Of a DNA stretch of 64,000 nt, positions 34,780 through 46,031 are shown one piece after another (the stretch's first letter is position 1; every line of letters starts with the position of its first letter). Origin of the DNA: Gnetum montanum (Eukaryota; Streptophyta; Gnetopsida; Gnetales; Gnetaceae); assembly GCA_015680685.1 (NCBI GenBank), contig MNCI01009226.1:102287-166286 (forward strand), written 5' to 3'. The notes below the pieces were generated by a model, which searched no databases, was not told where the DNA came from, and saw only the letters and a program-made list of their open reading frames with translations. The translations under genes were made by a program, and so were the position numbers.

Positions 34780-35110
34780 CAATCCTGGCATCACGACCTA
34801 AAACTAATACCATAGAATGTTCTTGGGGCTATGACTTGAAACTGGCACCATAGAGTGTTCGAGCATCATGACAGTAAACTGACACCACGGAGCTCCATCC
34901 GGTATGACACTAAATTGCCACATTTGTCCGCCATGACATAAAACTAGCATATAGAGTCCACTAATACTATAAACTAGTTTACCTCTTCACAGTTTGCTAT
35001 GACTATAAACTAGCACTGCACCATCTGCTACGATGCTAAACTGGCGTCGTCCAAAGCGTTACAACGTGAAACTAACCCACAACAGTTCACTAAGACTATA
35101 AACTGGTGAC
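34780..35110 (+). repeat. Second TAAACTAGCA-type array, after pol
   Basis: Units such as CATGACAGTAAACTGACACCA, GACACTAAATTGCCAC, GACATAAAACTAGCAT and GACTATAAACTAGCAC repeat at about 30-50 bp spacing. The same phrase follows gag-protease in B and F. Confidence 0.75.
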
Positions 35111-35309
35111 AATCATCGATGACCAGGCAATACTTGAAAAGATATGTTGCTGTAATTGGTTGTATGTGTTCCACAAAGGCTTGCTGCACAATTTGTCTCA
35201 TGGACCCTGATGAAGCTGATGCTGTTCATGATTCTGTCTACTTTGAAATTGCACATGGTGGCTCCATCTCCTTGTTTGTTTTTAAGTTTAAAATGCTTAG
35301 TTAACTGAA

Positions 35310-35352
35310 TCATTTGTGGTTTTCTTATCTTCTTGGAGTTGTGTTTGCAGGA
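35310..35352 (+). promoter_or_regulatory. Conserved block resembling a 3' splice site
   Basis: TTGTGGTTTTCTTATCTTCT and GAGTTGTGTTTGCAG|GA form a pyrimidine-rich tract ending in CAG. Nearly the same block is at 62306-62347 in element F (TGTTTGTAG|GA), although the surrounding sequence is diverged. Conservation plus shape suggest an acceptor site, which is inference. Confidence 0.4.
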
Positions 35353-36318
35353 TGACACGCTTGAGGCATTCGTGCATAGATGCAATTCGTCATGATGACA
35401 AGGTATCACATTCTTCCTGACGCACACAATTGTGTTAATCAATTTGTTCATAAGTACATTCTCAACTCCTGATACATTCCCTATTCCCTATTCCCCATCA
35501 TGTTCCCCTTATCTTATTCAACTACAACCCCTGGATACATTCTACTCACCCCAAAGCTCTTGGTACACTGTTGTACACTGTGATTCTCTAAGCAGTTGCA
35601 ACACAAAATGTAGTACACGGTACATGATACAAATGCAAACGCATGAGAACATGTATAGCACTGAAAGCAAGCTCTTCCAAAAAGAACAAAAGAAAAAAAA
35701 ACAAAAACAAAAACAAAAAAAAAGAAAAGAAAAACAAAAAAGAAAAAGAACAAAAGAACAAAAAGATGAAAGAGAAAAATGCATGGAAAAGGTCTTCATG
35801 ACCCCGTGGACATCATAGACCAAAGACCATTGGCTCTTCTCATACAAGCCCCAGGTGGGAAGGCAACTGTCTTAGAGAAACAATTACACTCATGTCTCAA
35901 AAGATCATGTTGCACATCATCACATGGCTTTGGCTATTTACAACGGGCTCCTGTAAACACTCTACAAAAGTTTCATTTTCTCCAAAGAATGCACTTCCTA
36001 TGTCTTGGTTCCGAGTCTGTTGAACACCAGCTACCGACAAGGACTAAAGATATGGCTTCTTCATGTGAGAGCATTCCTCTTCCACAATTCCAATAGCAAT
36101 TATAACCTTTGATCAACTCTTTATTTCCCCATTTACAACCAATCCCCTTGCATCTTGAACTGCATTTCCCCAATCCCATGTACTTTTGAACATGGTGCGA
36201 TGATGTCTAGTCAGGTGTCAACGGACAACGCTTGGTACTTGGTTGGTCATGGTATTTTGTACTTCTTTGTCGATGCCTCTCGAGTGGATACCTCCAGGTG
36301 TCAATAAAGAAGGTCCAA
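35353..36318 (+). other. 3' untranslated region of element B, with polypurine tract
   Basis: No recognisable protein. 35680-35790 is A-rich low complexity. The end, AATAAAGAAGGTCCAA (36303-36318), directly precedes the 3' LTR and matches GTAAAGAGAGGCCAA before the 3' LTR of element F, so it is the likely polypurine tract. Confidence 0.6.
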
Positions 36319-38123
36319 TGAAACACCACTAATTTCAGCCTAACACTTTGAAACGAGAACAACTCAGGCCCTTTTGAGCTTTCAGAAGGTAAAAATTTGA
36401 CTAAGGCTTGTAACTCACGCTCGGTTTGCCCACGCTTAGCTTGTCAAGCTAGCTTGCCCTCAATGTGAGAAACTTCAATGACCTCAAAATCAAGTCAAAG
36501 GTGGTTCAATTTGAGGGTTCAAGTCATTCTCAAGGGTCACTGCTGTCCACTTCAAGTTTCAGCATTCAGAAGTTCAAATTTCGAGTCAAATGGTACAAAT
36601 TTTCTCACTCACGCTGTGGTCACGCTAAGGTTATGCTAGCAGCGTGAGTATAGTGTGAACAACTTTGAGAGTCTCAAAACCGAGTTGAAATGGTTTGATT
36701 TCAAAGGTGCAAGTCATCCGCAAGGTTCATTGTTGACAACTTCAAATCCCAACCTCCAGAATTCCAGATTTCAGGTCCAAAATTGCAAGTTTTGTAGCTA
36801 ACGCTGTGGTCACGCTGAGCTCACGCTAGCAGCATGAGTCCAGCGTGAGCTACCATAAGTGGTTTAAAAAAAGGTACATTCAAGCTCAATTCTTGACTTG
36901 TAGATCACTCTCAGGGTCAACCATAGTTAGGCAATTGTTGCATTCAAGAAATAGGCTTCAAGGATCAAAAATTAGTGTGGAATGTGTCATTTTCATTAAG
37001 TCACGTTGAGGTCACGCTGGCAGCGTGAGTATAGCATAAATCCAATGTGAGTACTAATCACGCCTAGTCAAAAGCACGTTAAACACATACTGAAGACATG
37101 CCAAGACAAAATCAACTCATGTTGGAAGCTCTAGTGAAACAGAGATGCCTGAAACAGCCACAAAACCACTCAAATCGACATCCTACGGTAGTCAATTCAA
37201 GGATCGAGAAGTTTCAAGCAAACTGGAGTCAATTTCTCTTATTTTACATTATCATTTTCATTGTAAAGTTTCATCATTTGTGAGCTTGTCAAGCTCTTAC
37301 GCTCCAAATTGTATTTGCTTCCATGGGCGTAAGCTAGCTTGTGTAAGCCAATACATGTTGTAAGATATAGTGCATCCGGTCAAGAACGTAGCCCACCTAC
37401 GCACATCCAATTGATGTGTAGCTATCCATATAACACCTATCACATGATCCATTTTCCTCTCATTTCTCAGCCATTGATCTATCTATGAGTTCCATACTCG
37501 AGCCTAGCCAAACCTTATAAATACCCCATCCATTCACGTAAACGGGGTTAGAATTTTAGAAGGTTGACGGCTTTGGGAGCATTAACCAGCAACTTTGGAC
37601 GCTCGGGCGCACGTGACTCCTAGCATCCAAGCACCTGTAAGTACATCATCTCGGGGCTTAGTGCTTGACTTGTCATCCACATGTGTAGCTACGCTTTGAC
37701 CGGTGCACATTCATTCTAAGCAATACAATACAGTTCATTTTTTCCTTCCATTATATTGTTTTACTCTATTCTAGACTCACTTTACGCTTTGTTTATAATA
37801 CAGTTTCTATATACGCTCTGTTTGTATTTGGTGCGTCACTATTTACATTTCGTACATTACTAGTTACGATAACTCCAGTGCAAGTCGTAGCTTATGCTCG
37901 GGGAAGTCCTTGGTTGATTTGCGTGGAGACCATCCAAGGCACTCTACCTTCATTTTCTTTTCTAGCTTGCCCTCACGTGAAGGCAGAGTCAACTGTGCCT
38001 ATCTGACAATATTTCAGTGTTTTTTTTCCCTTCCAACTTTACGCTAATGATTTTGGTCAGTACAGTAAATTGGCGCTAGAAGGAGGGCCTGAACTTGTTT
38101 ACCGTCTGTGAAAAGTTAGAATT
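36319..38123 (+). repeat. Element B 3' LTR
   Basis: Colinear with 19080-20846, including the CTCACGCTG-rich U3 (36610-37045), the TATA box CTTATAAATACC (about 37513) and the TGGCGCTAGAAGGAGGG block (38071). Homology ends at about 38114. The final ten bases up to the candidate TSD CTAGC are unique to this copy. Confidence 0.82.
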
Positions 38124-41100
38124 CTAGCTACTCGAAATATGCTCAACATTTTGGAGATAGTTAGAATTCTAAAAAGGCATAAGAAAGATAGTAGAATCAA
38201 GAGGCTAGATATGAATAATATCCTCAAGTTTGAAGAGGGATATAATTCAAATTCATAAAATCATCTCCAAGCCTTTCATGATGCTTATGCCTTGCAAAAC
38301 ATAGAAAATGAATGTCAAAAGTTGAAATTATTCCCATGGATGCTCATTAAGGAAGTAGAAAGCTGGTACCAGTCCTTAGAATCAAAATCCATTTGCTAGT
38401 GAAGTACTATTTTAAAATTCTTCAATGATAAGTACCAAACCTACTCTAGAGTGTCTACCTTGCAAAGGTAGATCCAAAGATAGAAACAAGGAAATCATGA
38501 ATCCTTGGATGTGGATTTAGGTAGATACTACTCTTTATTGCATCGATGCTTAGGTACTCATGATAGGAACAACTTCACCATATTATAAATAGACTTAGAA
38601 TGAAATAAGGAAAGACCTTGGGGTTTATGCCCAAGGAAGACTTTCTAAGATGTGAGTCCATAATATTTAAAGGTTGATTGATTAGGTGGCTAAAGAAGAA
38701 GGGGAGCTAAAATAGCATGAAAGTGTAGAGGAGTATAAAAAGGAATCCTCCATTCATAAAAGGGAGGTACATTTTTGTGACTTAGATGTGGAGGTGTCAC
38801 TTGATGAAGTGGTGCAATGAAAGACGAAGTGGTGCAATGAAAGACCTTGCTGATACAAAAATTTGTCATTAAGATATTGGTCAAGGTAGATAAAATGTGG
38901 GACTTTTCGAAGGAGAAGTTCCAAATAGCTTTGAAAATCATAGAGGAATAAAAGAACCAAGGGAGTAGTGATCAAGAAAGAAGGAAGAAGAAGGACACAG
39001 AGTATCAGAACAAGGGGAAGGTTACAGTTGTTGAAGAGGTCGTAGGTTCCAAAATAGATGATGATGGCTATGAGATTTGCTAATATGAACATCCTAAGGG
39101 ATGTTGCCCTATGCTATGAAATTTGCAAGAGTTCGGGATGTATGCATTGAATCCCAAGTTTTCAAAAAGGCAAGCACCTAGATAGTTGCCTTATCTGCAC
39201 AGCAACTATAGGCAGAAATTCCACCAATCAACGTAATATTCAAATGGAACACCTCATCAACCTTAGGAGCAGTATGAATAGTGGAAACATGGGGGATGCC
39301 ACCATGATGGTAGTAATATCCCTACTGATAGTCAAACCCTTACGGATATTATGTTCAACAGCCTTTGTCCCCATGTATCTCCTCTAGCCACACTTCCTTC
39401 CCTTATCATTACTACCCTTAAGAATACTAAAAAGCATCTTCTCCAAAGGGGGAGTCTCCTTTTCCTTTTCATCCTCCATATCATTCGTCAACGCTTGCAC
39501 CAGAACCAACTACACCCTTACGACATGCTTCATCCATGTAGGGTGAAATTCTGCCTTAACCATAGTAGAGAAATGCTGCGAGGGTAGTAAATCTATAGCC
39601 AGATATCCATTTGAGTGGTTCTAAACCAAAGCCTCGTAAGAGATAATTCATCAAAATTGACAACCCCACAAACCGTCATAGGTGGGACGTGGCTATTAAC
39701 CCTACCATCTTTACCTCTAACAATACCATTGAGCCACCTTCAAACCATAACACCTCCAATATCTATACTATTATGTTGACCCATATGGTCATAGATTGGA
39801 TAAAGGTTAGTCACCTTCCTAGGAAACAATCTAATCCTGGAAGCCCTCTCATTTATGTACAAATCATAGGGAATAAACCATGTAAAGCTCTTTTGGATTC
39901 AAGTTTTAAGATGAACTTAATCTCTTAAGAAATGTATAATACTTGGAACATGCCTCCTCTAAATAAGAATAATATTAGACTCAAGATAGTAGATCAGTCC
40001 ATCACTATTCCTCTGGGGCTAGTAGAGGACATTATGATCATTGTTTGTGGGTGATCTTATCTTGTTGATTTCCTTGTGATTCATGTGAAAAATTATAAGG
40101 AGGACTTTCCTATCATTATGGGAAGGCCTTGGTTGAATACTATTGATGCTAGAATAGGGATTCGTGACCTTTCCTTGGAAATTTCCATGGAAAATGGATA
40201 AAATGGAGTAATTCCATTGCCAACTCTTCCACACACAAAGAGACATAGATTGGGGAGATTTGGGGATTTCTAATAACTTTAAACAAAAGCCCCTTGAATT
40301 GAAGGCTTTACTAGTAACTATGGAATATGCCTTTCACATCAATGGTAAGCTTGTAATTATCAATGCCAACCTTGCTACAGAAAAAAAACAAAAACTATTA
40401 AAGGTGGTAAAAAAATGGCCAACAACCTTTGCTTGGTCATATCATGAACTAACATGAATAGATTCATGGATATGCCAACATCGCATCTATACAGACTCCT
40501 CCATTAAGCCAAAGAGGAAATTATAGAGAAGATTGAACCCCAAACTAAAGTAGGTTTTAAAAGAAGAGGCTAAAAAATTTATTAAGGTTGGGTTCATCTA
40601 TTTAGTTATGGATACTGAATGAGTTAGCCCACTTATTATTGTACCTAAGAAAGGAGGGAAATGGAGAGTTTGCGTAGAATTTTGATTGTTGAACATGACA
40701 ACCTTCAAGATTCACTTTTTGCTACCATTTGTTAATCAAGTGTTGGACACCATAGCAGGACATTGCTATTACAACTTTCTAGATGGTTATAGTGGCTATA
40801 ACCAAATCGAGATTGCACCTGAGGACTAGGCCAAAACTACATTCACAAGTCCCTGGGGAACTTTTGCATATAGAAAGATGCCATTTAGCCTATGCAATGT
40901 TCCTAGTACATTCCAAAGCTTGGTGCTTGGTATCTTTTAATAACAAATTGGTAGTGGGGTAGAAGTCTTCATGGATGACTTCTCTACCTATGGTGCTACA
41001 TTCGAACAATCCATGGATTGTATTGAGCAGGTGCTTCGAAGATATGTGGAGAATAACTTAAAGCTTAATTAGTAGAAACGCCAGCTGATGATCCAAGAAG

Positions 41101-43078
41101 GCATTGTATTAAGACATAGAATTTGAAGCAAAGGGATCATGGTGGAATCAAAAAAAGTACAAGTCATCTAAGAAATCATCAAGCAATTCGAGACAATAAA
41201 AGATGTGAAGTCATTTCTTGGCTACATTGGTTATTACCAGTGCTTCATTGAGAACTTAACAAAAATTGTTAAGCTATTGGTGGAGCTGATAAAGAAGGAT
41301 GCACCTTTCACTTAGACTAGGAAATGCAAGAATGCATTCCAATAGTTAAAGTAAAATCTTATGGAAATTCTAATTCTACATGCTCCCAATTGATCCTATC
41401 CATTTTACACTATGATTGATGCATCCAACTATGCTTTGGGGGTAGTGCTTACACAATTAGACCATCAAAAACTTCCTTACTACATCCACTATGCAAGTTG
41501 AAGTATTGTGGAAACACAATTGAACTACATCACTATGAAGAAGGAGTTTATGGTGGTGGTGTATGCCTTAGAAAAATTCAGGCATCATGTTCTTGGATAG
41601 TGAGTTTTTGTACATACAAATCAAAATGCTATTTGGTTTCTCATACACAAACCAATGGTGAGCCCCCGTGTCATATGGTGGCTTGTAATTCTAGAGGAGT
41701 TTAATCTCACCATGGTGGACAAAAAGGAAACTGAGAATGTGGTAGCTGATCACTTTAGTTACGATGGGACAATAAAGAGAATGAGGGACCTTTATTTTAC
41801 TAATTTCCAGATGAACTCCTCTTCATCAAAACTGTTGAAATGCAAAGTCCTGAAGGCATTGATTGGTACAAGAATTTCCTCTTCTATCTACTTACTTAGG
41901 AGATGCCATAAGAATGGGATGCTAAGAAGAAACAATAGTTTCTTCATCAAACCAAATACTACATAAAATTAGGGGAAATCTTTACAAAGTTTGCATTGAT
42001 GGCTTGGTATGATGGTGCATGCCCAATAATGATTTACTTCGAATCCTCCAAGATTCTCATGAACCCATGTGGAGGCCATTACATTGGAAGGAGGATGGCC
42101 ATTAAAATCCTCATGGCAGGATATTACTAGCCAACCATCTTTAGGGATGCTTTCTAATGAGATGGAGGGATGCATGTATGGATGGAAGGATTTCAATAGT
42201 GGATTTAACCACTAGAGATTTTTGATCTCTAAGGTATTAATTTCATGGGATCCATCAATCCCATGTCTAATGAAAAGACATACATCATCATAGCAATTGA
42301 CTATTGCACTAAATGGGTTGAAGCTGCTATCGTTATCGATTGTCCATCCTCTATGGTGGCACGGTTGATACAAGAAAATGTGGTGAAAAGGTTTGGTTTA
42401 CCAAAGGTACTTATTTCTGATAATGGAACATATTTTATAGGTGCAACTTTTTGCAAATTAATGCATTACTTGTGGGTGAAATAAAAATTAACTCCATACC
42501 ATCTTCAAGCAAATAGTTACGTAGAAGTCACAAATAGGGAGATAACTAGGATACTAACATACATTGTTGATAAATATAGGAAATATTGGAGCACAAAATT
42601 TAATGATGCTCTCTAGGCTTATCGATCAACTTGGAAACTTCCTGTCGGTTATTTCACTTACTAGTTAGTGTATAGAAAAATACCAACTCTTCCAATACAA
42701 GTAAAGCTCTACATACTTTCAACAACTTGTGAACTTGACCTCAATCTGAGTCTTGCATATAGAGAATAATTAATGATATTAAATGTGCTTAACAAAAATC
42801 GATTAGCAGCCTTGTCCATGAATGAAGTGCACAAGGCACACACCAAACAACGTCATGACTTAAGAATAAGAAAAGTTAAATTCCAACCAAGAGATAAGAT
42901 TCTTTACTAGAACCCCATGCATGTATTGTAATGAACAAAATTTTAGACACTATGGAAAGGACCTTATATTATTCATGCAACTTTTCCTTCCAGGGTGATG
43001 ACGATTTACTATCCTTCTAACTTAGACAAGTGGTCAGTAGTTAACATTCAATAAGTAAAACCTTTTCTTGAATAAGGG
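38124..43078 (+). pseudogene. Element D2: Athila-like gag-pro-pol remnant
   Basis: Gag begins LATRNMLNI (compare LAIRSMLNI in element C), then NNILKFEEGYN and ALQNIENECQKLKLFP (38215-38340), and a zinc-knuckle-like CQYEHPKGCC-type segment (about 39080). Protease: KALLDSSF (about 39885; DSS instead of DTG or DSG) and IIMGRPWL (about 40113). RT: YNFLDGYSGYNQI (about 40770) and VEVFMDDFSTYG (about 40960), which keeps the catalytic FMDD. RNase H: DASNYALGVVLTQ (about 41420). Integrase: [15 protein letters not shown] (about 42282), ISDNGTYF (about 42414) and YVEVTNREI (about 42520). Many TAG/TGA stops. No LTR of its own is seen on the left. It ends in a Phe-Leu-Glu region similar to the pol end of C. 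Confidence 0.85.
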
Positions 43079-43383
43079 CTAACCAATAACATGGAAATCC
43101 CAACCAATGAATAAGCACATTCTATCTTTTGGATCTCCTCCTTCCAACTCAATCTTAAGGGAGATGGTCACCCATGCTAAGATTTTGTGAAGGCTACTAC
43201 GATTTTCAATTTTTTGTTTTACATTGTTATTTTTACATTTTTTAAATTTTTTTAAATATTTTTCACTTTATTTTATATATTTTACTTTCATTAACTTTGC
43301 TTATGTGTTTTTTCTTATTTGTTTGTTCATAAAAAATCTTGCGCTTTTGCCAAGGGTTGCTACTACTACTAATCAAACATAAT
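43079..43383. other. AT-rich spacer after D2 pol
   Basis: Contains CTTAAGGGAGATGGTCACC, which corresponds to CATGGGGGAGATGGCCACC just after pol in element C, then T-rich sequence. No 3' LTR of D2 is recognised. Confidence 0.5.
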
Positions 43384-44256
43384 ATGTTGGGCATCTTAGA
43401 TGCATCGATGCATCCTCGTTGATGCATCATTTTCAAAGAAGCCTTGTCAACGAAACTAAATACATTAACACATCCTTGTCAATGCAATGCTATATTTGCT
43501 TGTAAATATGCAAGCACTCGCCACGTATTTGATACCATATGGTCAGTAGTGTAGCTAGACTCTTGTAGTTTTCTCCTGTAATCCTAGCAAACAATCAGTG
43601 AGCACCGACAATGTGGATTTGAGTCAATTGTACAACATATTATTCAAGTGGCATTGTACCTAGACACATTCGACAAACGACAATAAGATTAAGATTTATT
43701 CCTATCCATTTCAGCACTTTAACTTAGAATAGATTTATTTTTAATGTAATTTACTTTGATGTACTTAGTTAATATTTACATTTTTATGCATATTAATCAA
43801 TTGGTGAAATGAGTGTGACTATTTTTGAGTGTAAACACGTATTCACTTGGTAATCCTAGTAATGTTATTACTTAGTTCACCGAGTAGCATAACACTTGGT
43901 AATCCCAGTGGTGGATACGTGAGTTCAAGACATGTACCGCAAGTTGGAAATGAACACTAATTGTTTTTAGGCTAGCTTAGAATTTATCTTCTTGTTAGTA
44001 ATTAGATTAATTAATTAATTTCTATATTATCATTCAATTAGTTTAAGGGTCACACAACATTAAAAATCATATGCCTCACTCTTGACTAAATCATACGTGA
44101 CCAAACTACCACTAGTCCACGTGGGAATATAGTGGCCTGTGATCAATGCTTAACAATCTAGATACCACATTAGTCCCATACACAGAATTCAAATAGATTA
44201 CATGTAAACACTTGTGATTCATATGGTTAGGCATAAGGGGTACCCACTGCTCATCA
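43384..44256 (+). repeat. Element E 5' LTR (start approximate)
   Basis: It ends GGTACCCACTGCTCATCA at 44256, directly before a PBS. It carries GATGCATC-type repeats near its start (43400-43490) and the CACTTGGTAATCCCAGT phrase. The beginning (TGTTGGGCATC) is a guess. Confidence 0.65.
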
Positions 44257-44257
44257 T

Positions 44258-44275
44258 TGGCGCCATTGTCGGGGA
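44258..44275 (+). other. Primer binding site of element E, tRNA-Asp type
   Basis: TGGCGCCATTGTCGGGGA differs at two positions from the tRNA-Asp complement. It lies one base after the LTR end. Confidence 0.82.
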
Positions 44276-44389
44276 TGGTGCTAGTGATTTGGATTAGTTA
44301 TATTACAAATGATTACTATAAAAGCATTAATGATGTGTTTTTTTAAGAAAAATTAATGTGCTAAGTTAGACACATTATTAATTAAAAAC

Positions 44390-44802
44390 ATGTCTTCTTC
44401 ACATAGAGTTGATAATCCATCACATGATGAGAACACTAGTGGGAGAAATGATAGGATCTATACTGAAGAAAATTAGAGTTAACAACTACGAGTGGGGATC
44501 TCATATGCTCATGTAGACCCTCACTACATTCAAAGACTACATTCAATTGATACATACACTCCTAGAGGGGATGGAGTTAGTCCTAGAATAGGGCCTCAAC
44601 GCTATGGACCTCCTCCAAACCTAGACAAGATAAATCAAGGAACCATAGGTAGAGATACAAGAGCCATGGTGTTTCTCCTAGTTCACCATCTTCCTCTTTT
44701 TCTTCAACATCTAGTTTTGATGAAGATGAACATAGGTATATAGATAGAGATACACTAAGGGGTTAAGATGAAGATAGAAATAGAATGCAAAGGCAAGATG
44801 AA
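44390..44802 (+). pseudogene. Element E truncated gag
   Basis: ATG 44390 opens MSSSHRVDNPSHDENTSG, followed by stops, a GPQRYGPPPNLDK stretch and a Ser-rich segment like that in the gag of element C (FSPSSPSS-type). It ends directly before the next LTR, so most of gag and all of pol are missing. Element E is therefore an internally deleted or non-autonomous copy. Confidence 0.55.
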
Positions 44803-45134
44803 TGATGAGTCATAGTTGATTGGACCACATCGATGTGTATTCATCAATGCAAACCCATCAACACATGGTTTGATGCGTCAACGCATACATGTTAATGTAG
44901 TGTCTTATTTTACCTATATAAATGCATGCACCCACACATTTATGGAATTTTTTGTTAATTAGCATAGCGGAGCTCTTGTAGTTTGTTCATTTCAGAGTTA
45001 GAATATTTTCTACATACTTGCAATAGAGGCTGAGAAGTGTATAGATATTTATTCAAGCATTGATGTACATGGCATCCCAGTATGAATGGTAATAAAGATG
45101 AGCTTTCTTAATGAAATTTGAAGCACTTGGACTT
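44803..45134 (+). repeat. Element E 3' LTR, first piece (interrupted by element C)
   Basis: Starts TGATGAGTC at 44803. It has GATGT/TGATGCGTC-type repeats, a TATA box CCTATATAAATG (about 44913) and the typical R-region words CTCTTGTAGTTTG and AATAAAGATGAGC. It stops at the TSD GACTT (45130-45134), where element C is inserted, and continues at 55089. Confidence 0.75.
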
Positions 45135-45895
45135 TGATGAGAGCAGCTACTCTAGTAGTTATTCTAATTATTAGAGTGGTTACTCTAGCAGTTATTCTAA
45201 TTATTAGAGTGGTTACTCTAGCAGTTAATTTAGTAGTTATTCTAATTGTTAGAGTGGTTACCCTAGCGGTTACTTTAGCAGTTATTCTAATTATTAGAGT
45301 GGTTACTCTAATTATTAGAGTAGTTGCTCCCAAGGCTATAAATACATTGCCCAGGTGCACAATTGGAAGGAAGTCTTATAGCAGTCAAGTAGGGAAACTC
45401 TTGTAGTCTATTTGAAAGTTAGAGTATTTTCTAAGTTCCCATAATAGGAGGTCTAAGTGTGGACGGATCTTTATTCAAGCATTGTATACCTGAGCACACC
45501 TTGTGTATGACAATAAAGATGAGCTCTTCGATTCATCCTTGCAGCACTTGAGATTTGTTTTCTTACGCATTTATTTTATTTTATTTTCTTATACATTTAT
45601 TTTATTTTATGCACTTTACATTTTTGTTATTANAAGTTAAATTAGTCACTTAGTTACCTCTCTCCTTCCCTACTAGTGCATCATAGAAAAACATAAAAGC
45701 TATTAAAATCATATGTGTCAAGCTTACTTAATCATACAATCATGACATATAGGTAAGCTTGGGAAGACAATTATCAACCAACCTGTCCTTGTTCCACAAG
45801 GGTGTATAAGCACTTAGTCCTTGGAATTTGTTCGGATCGTGCATGAAATGCTCATATTCGTATGGTTGAGTGTAGGGGTACCTCACCGCTCATCA
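45135..45895 (+). repeat. Element C 5' LTR (761 bp)
   Basis: U3 (45140-45325) is an array of about 33-bp units containing TTCTAATTATTAGAGTGG. The TATA box is CTATAAATAC (45336-45345). It ends GGTACCTCACCGCTCATCA. The N at 45633 sits where about 200 bp present in the 3' LTR (about 54619-54825) are absent. Confidence 0.93.
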
Positions 45896-45896
45896 T

Positions 45897-45914
45897 TGGC
45901 ATTGTTGCTGAGGA
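45897..45914 (+). other. Degenerate primer binding site of element C
   Basis: TGGCATTGTTGCTGAGGA, the tRNA-Asp complement with several C-to-T or G-to-A changes. Confidence 0.7.
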
Positions 45915-46031
45915 CTTAGTTGTTTGTGCACTAACTAGAACATAGGAAATCATTCACATCATTGGAACGAACCCTTAGGGTTGGTTGAGAAAATAATAAA
46001 CAAGAATACATTGCACACTAAATCGATAAGT

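Larger units (their letters stand above)
19080..38123 (+). mobile_element. Element B: about 19-kb Tat-lineage Ty3/gypsy retrotransposon with an antisense gene
   Basis: Two long direct repeats start TGAAACACCACTAATTTC at 19080 and 36319. Between them, in order, are gag and protease (plus strand), a spliced gene on the minus strand, then RT, RNase H, a second (archaeal-type) RNase H and integrase (plus strand). The second RNase H is the hallmark of the Tat branch. A candidate TSD is CTAGC (19075-19079 and 38124-38128). The right repeat boundary is imperfect: homology between the two LTRs stops about 10 bases before the right CTAGC. The element is old, with many stops. Confidence 0.85.

Noticed and set aside
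35512-35847. Phe/Val/Cys-rich minus-strand frames
   Set aside because: Complement of an A-rich low-complexity stretch in the 3' region of element B.
43384-44256. Reading this LTR as the 3' LTR of element D2
   Set aside because: It is followed directly by a primer binding site and gag start, and it does not match the D1 LTR, so it is the 5' LTR of another element.
45049-45406. Val/Ile/Thr-rich frames on both strands
   Set aside because: Translations of the TAATTATTAGAGT tandem array in the LTR of element C.
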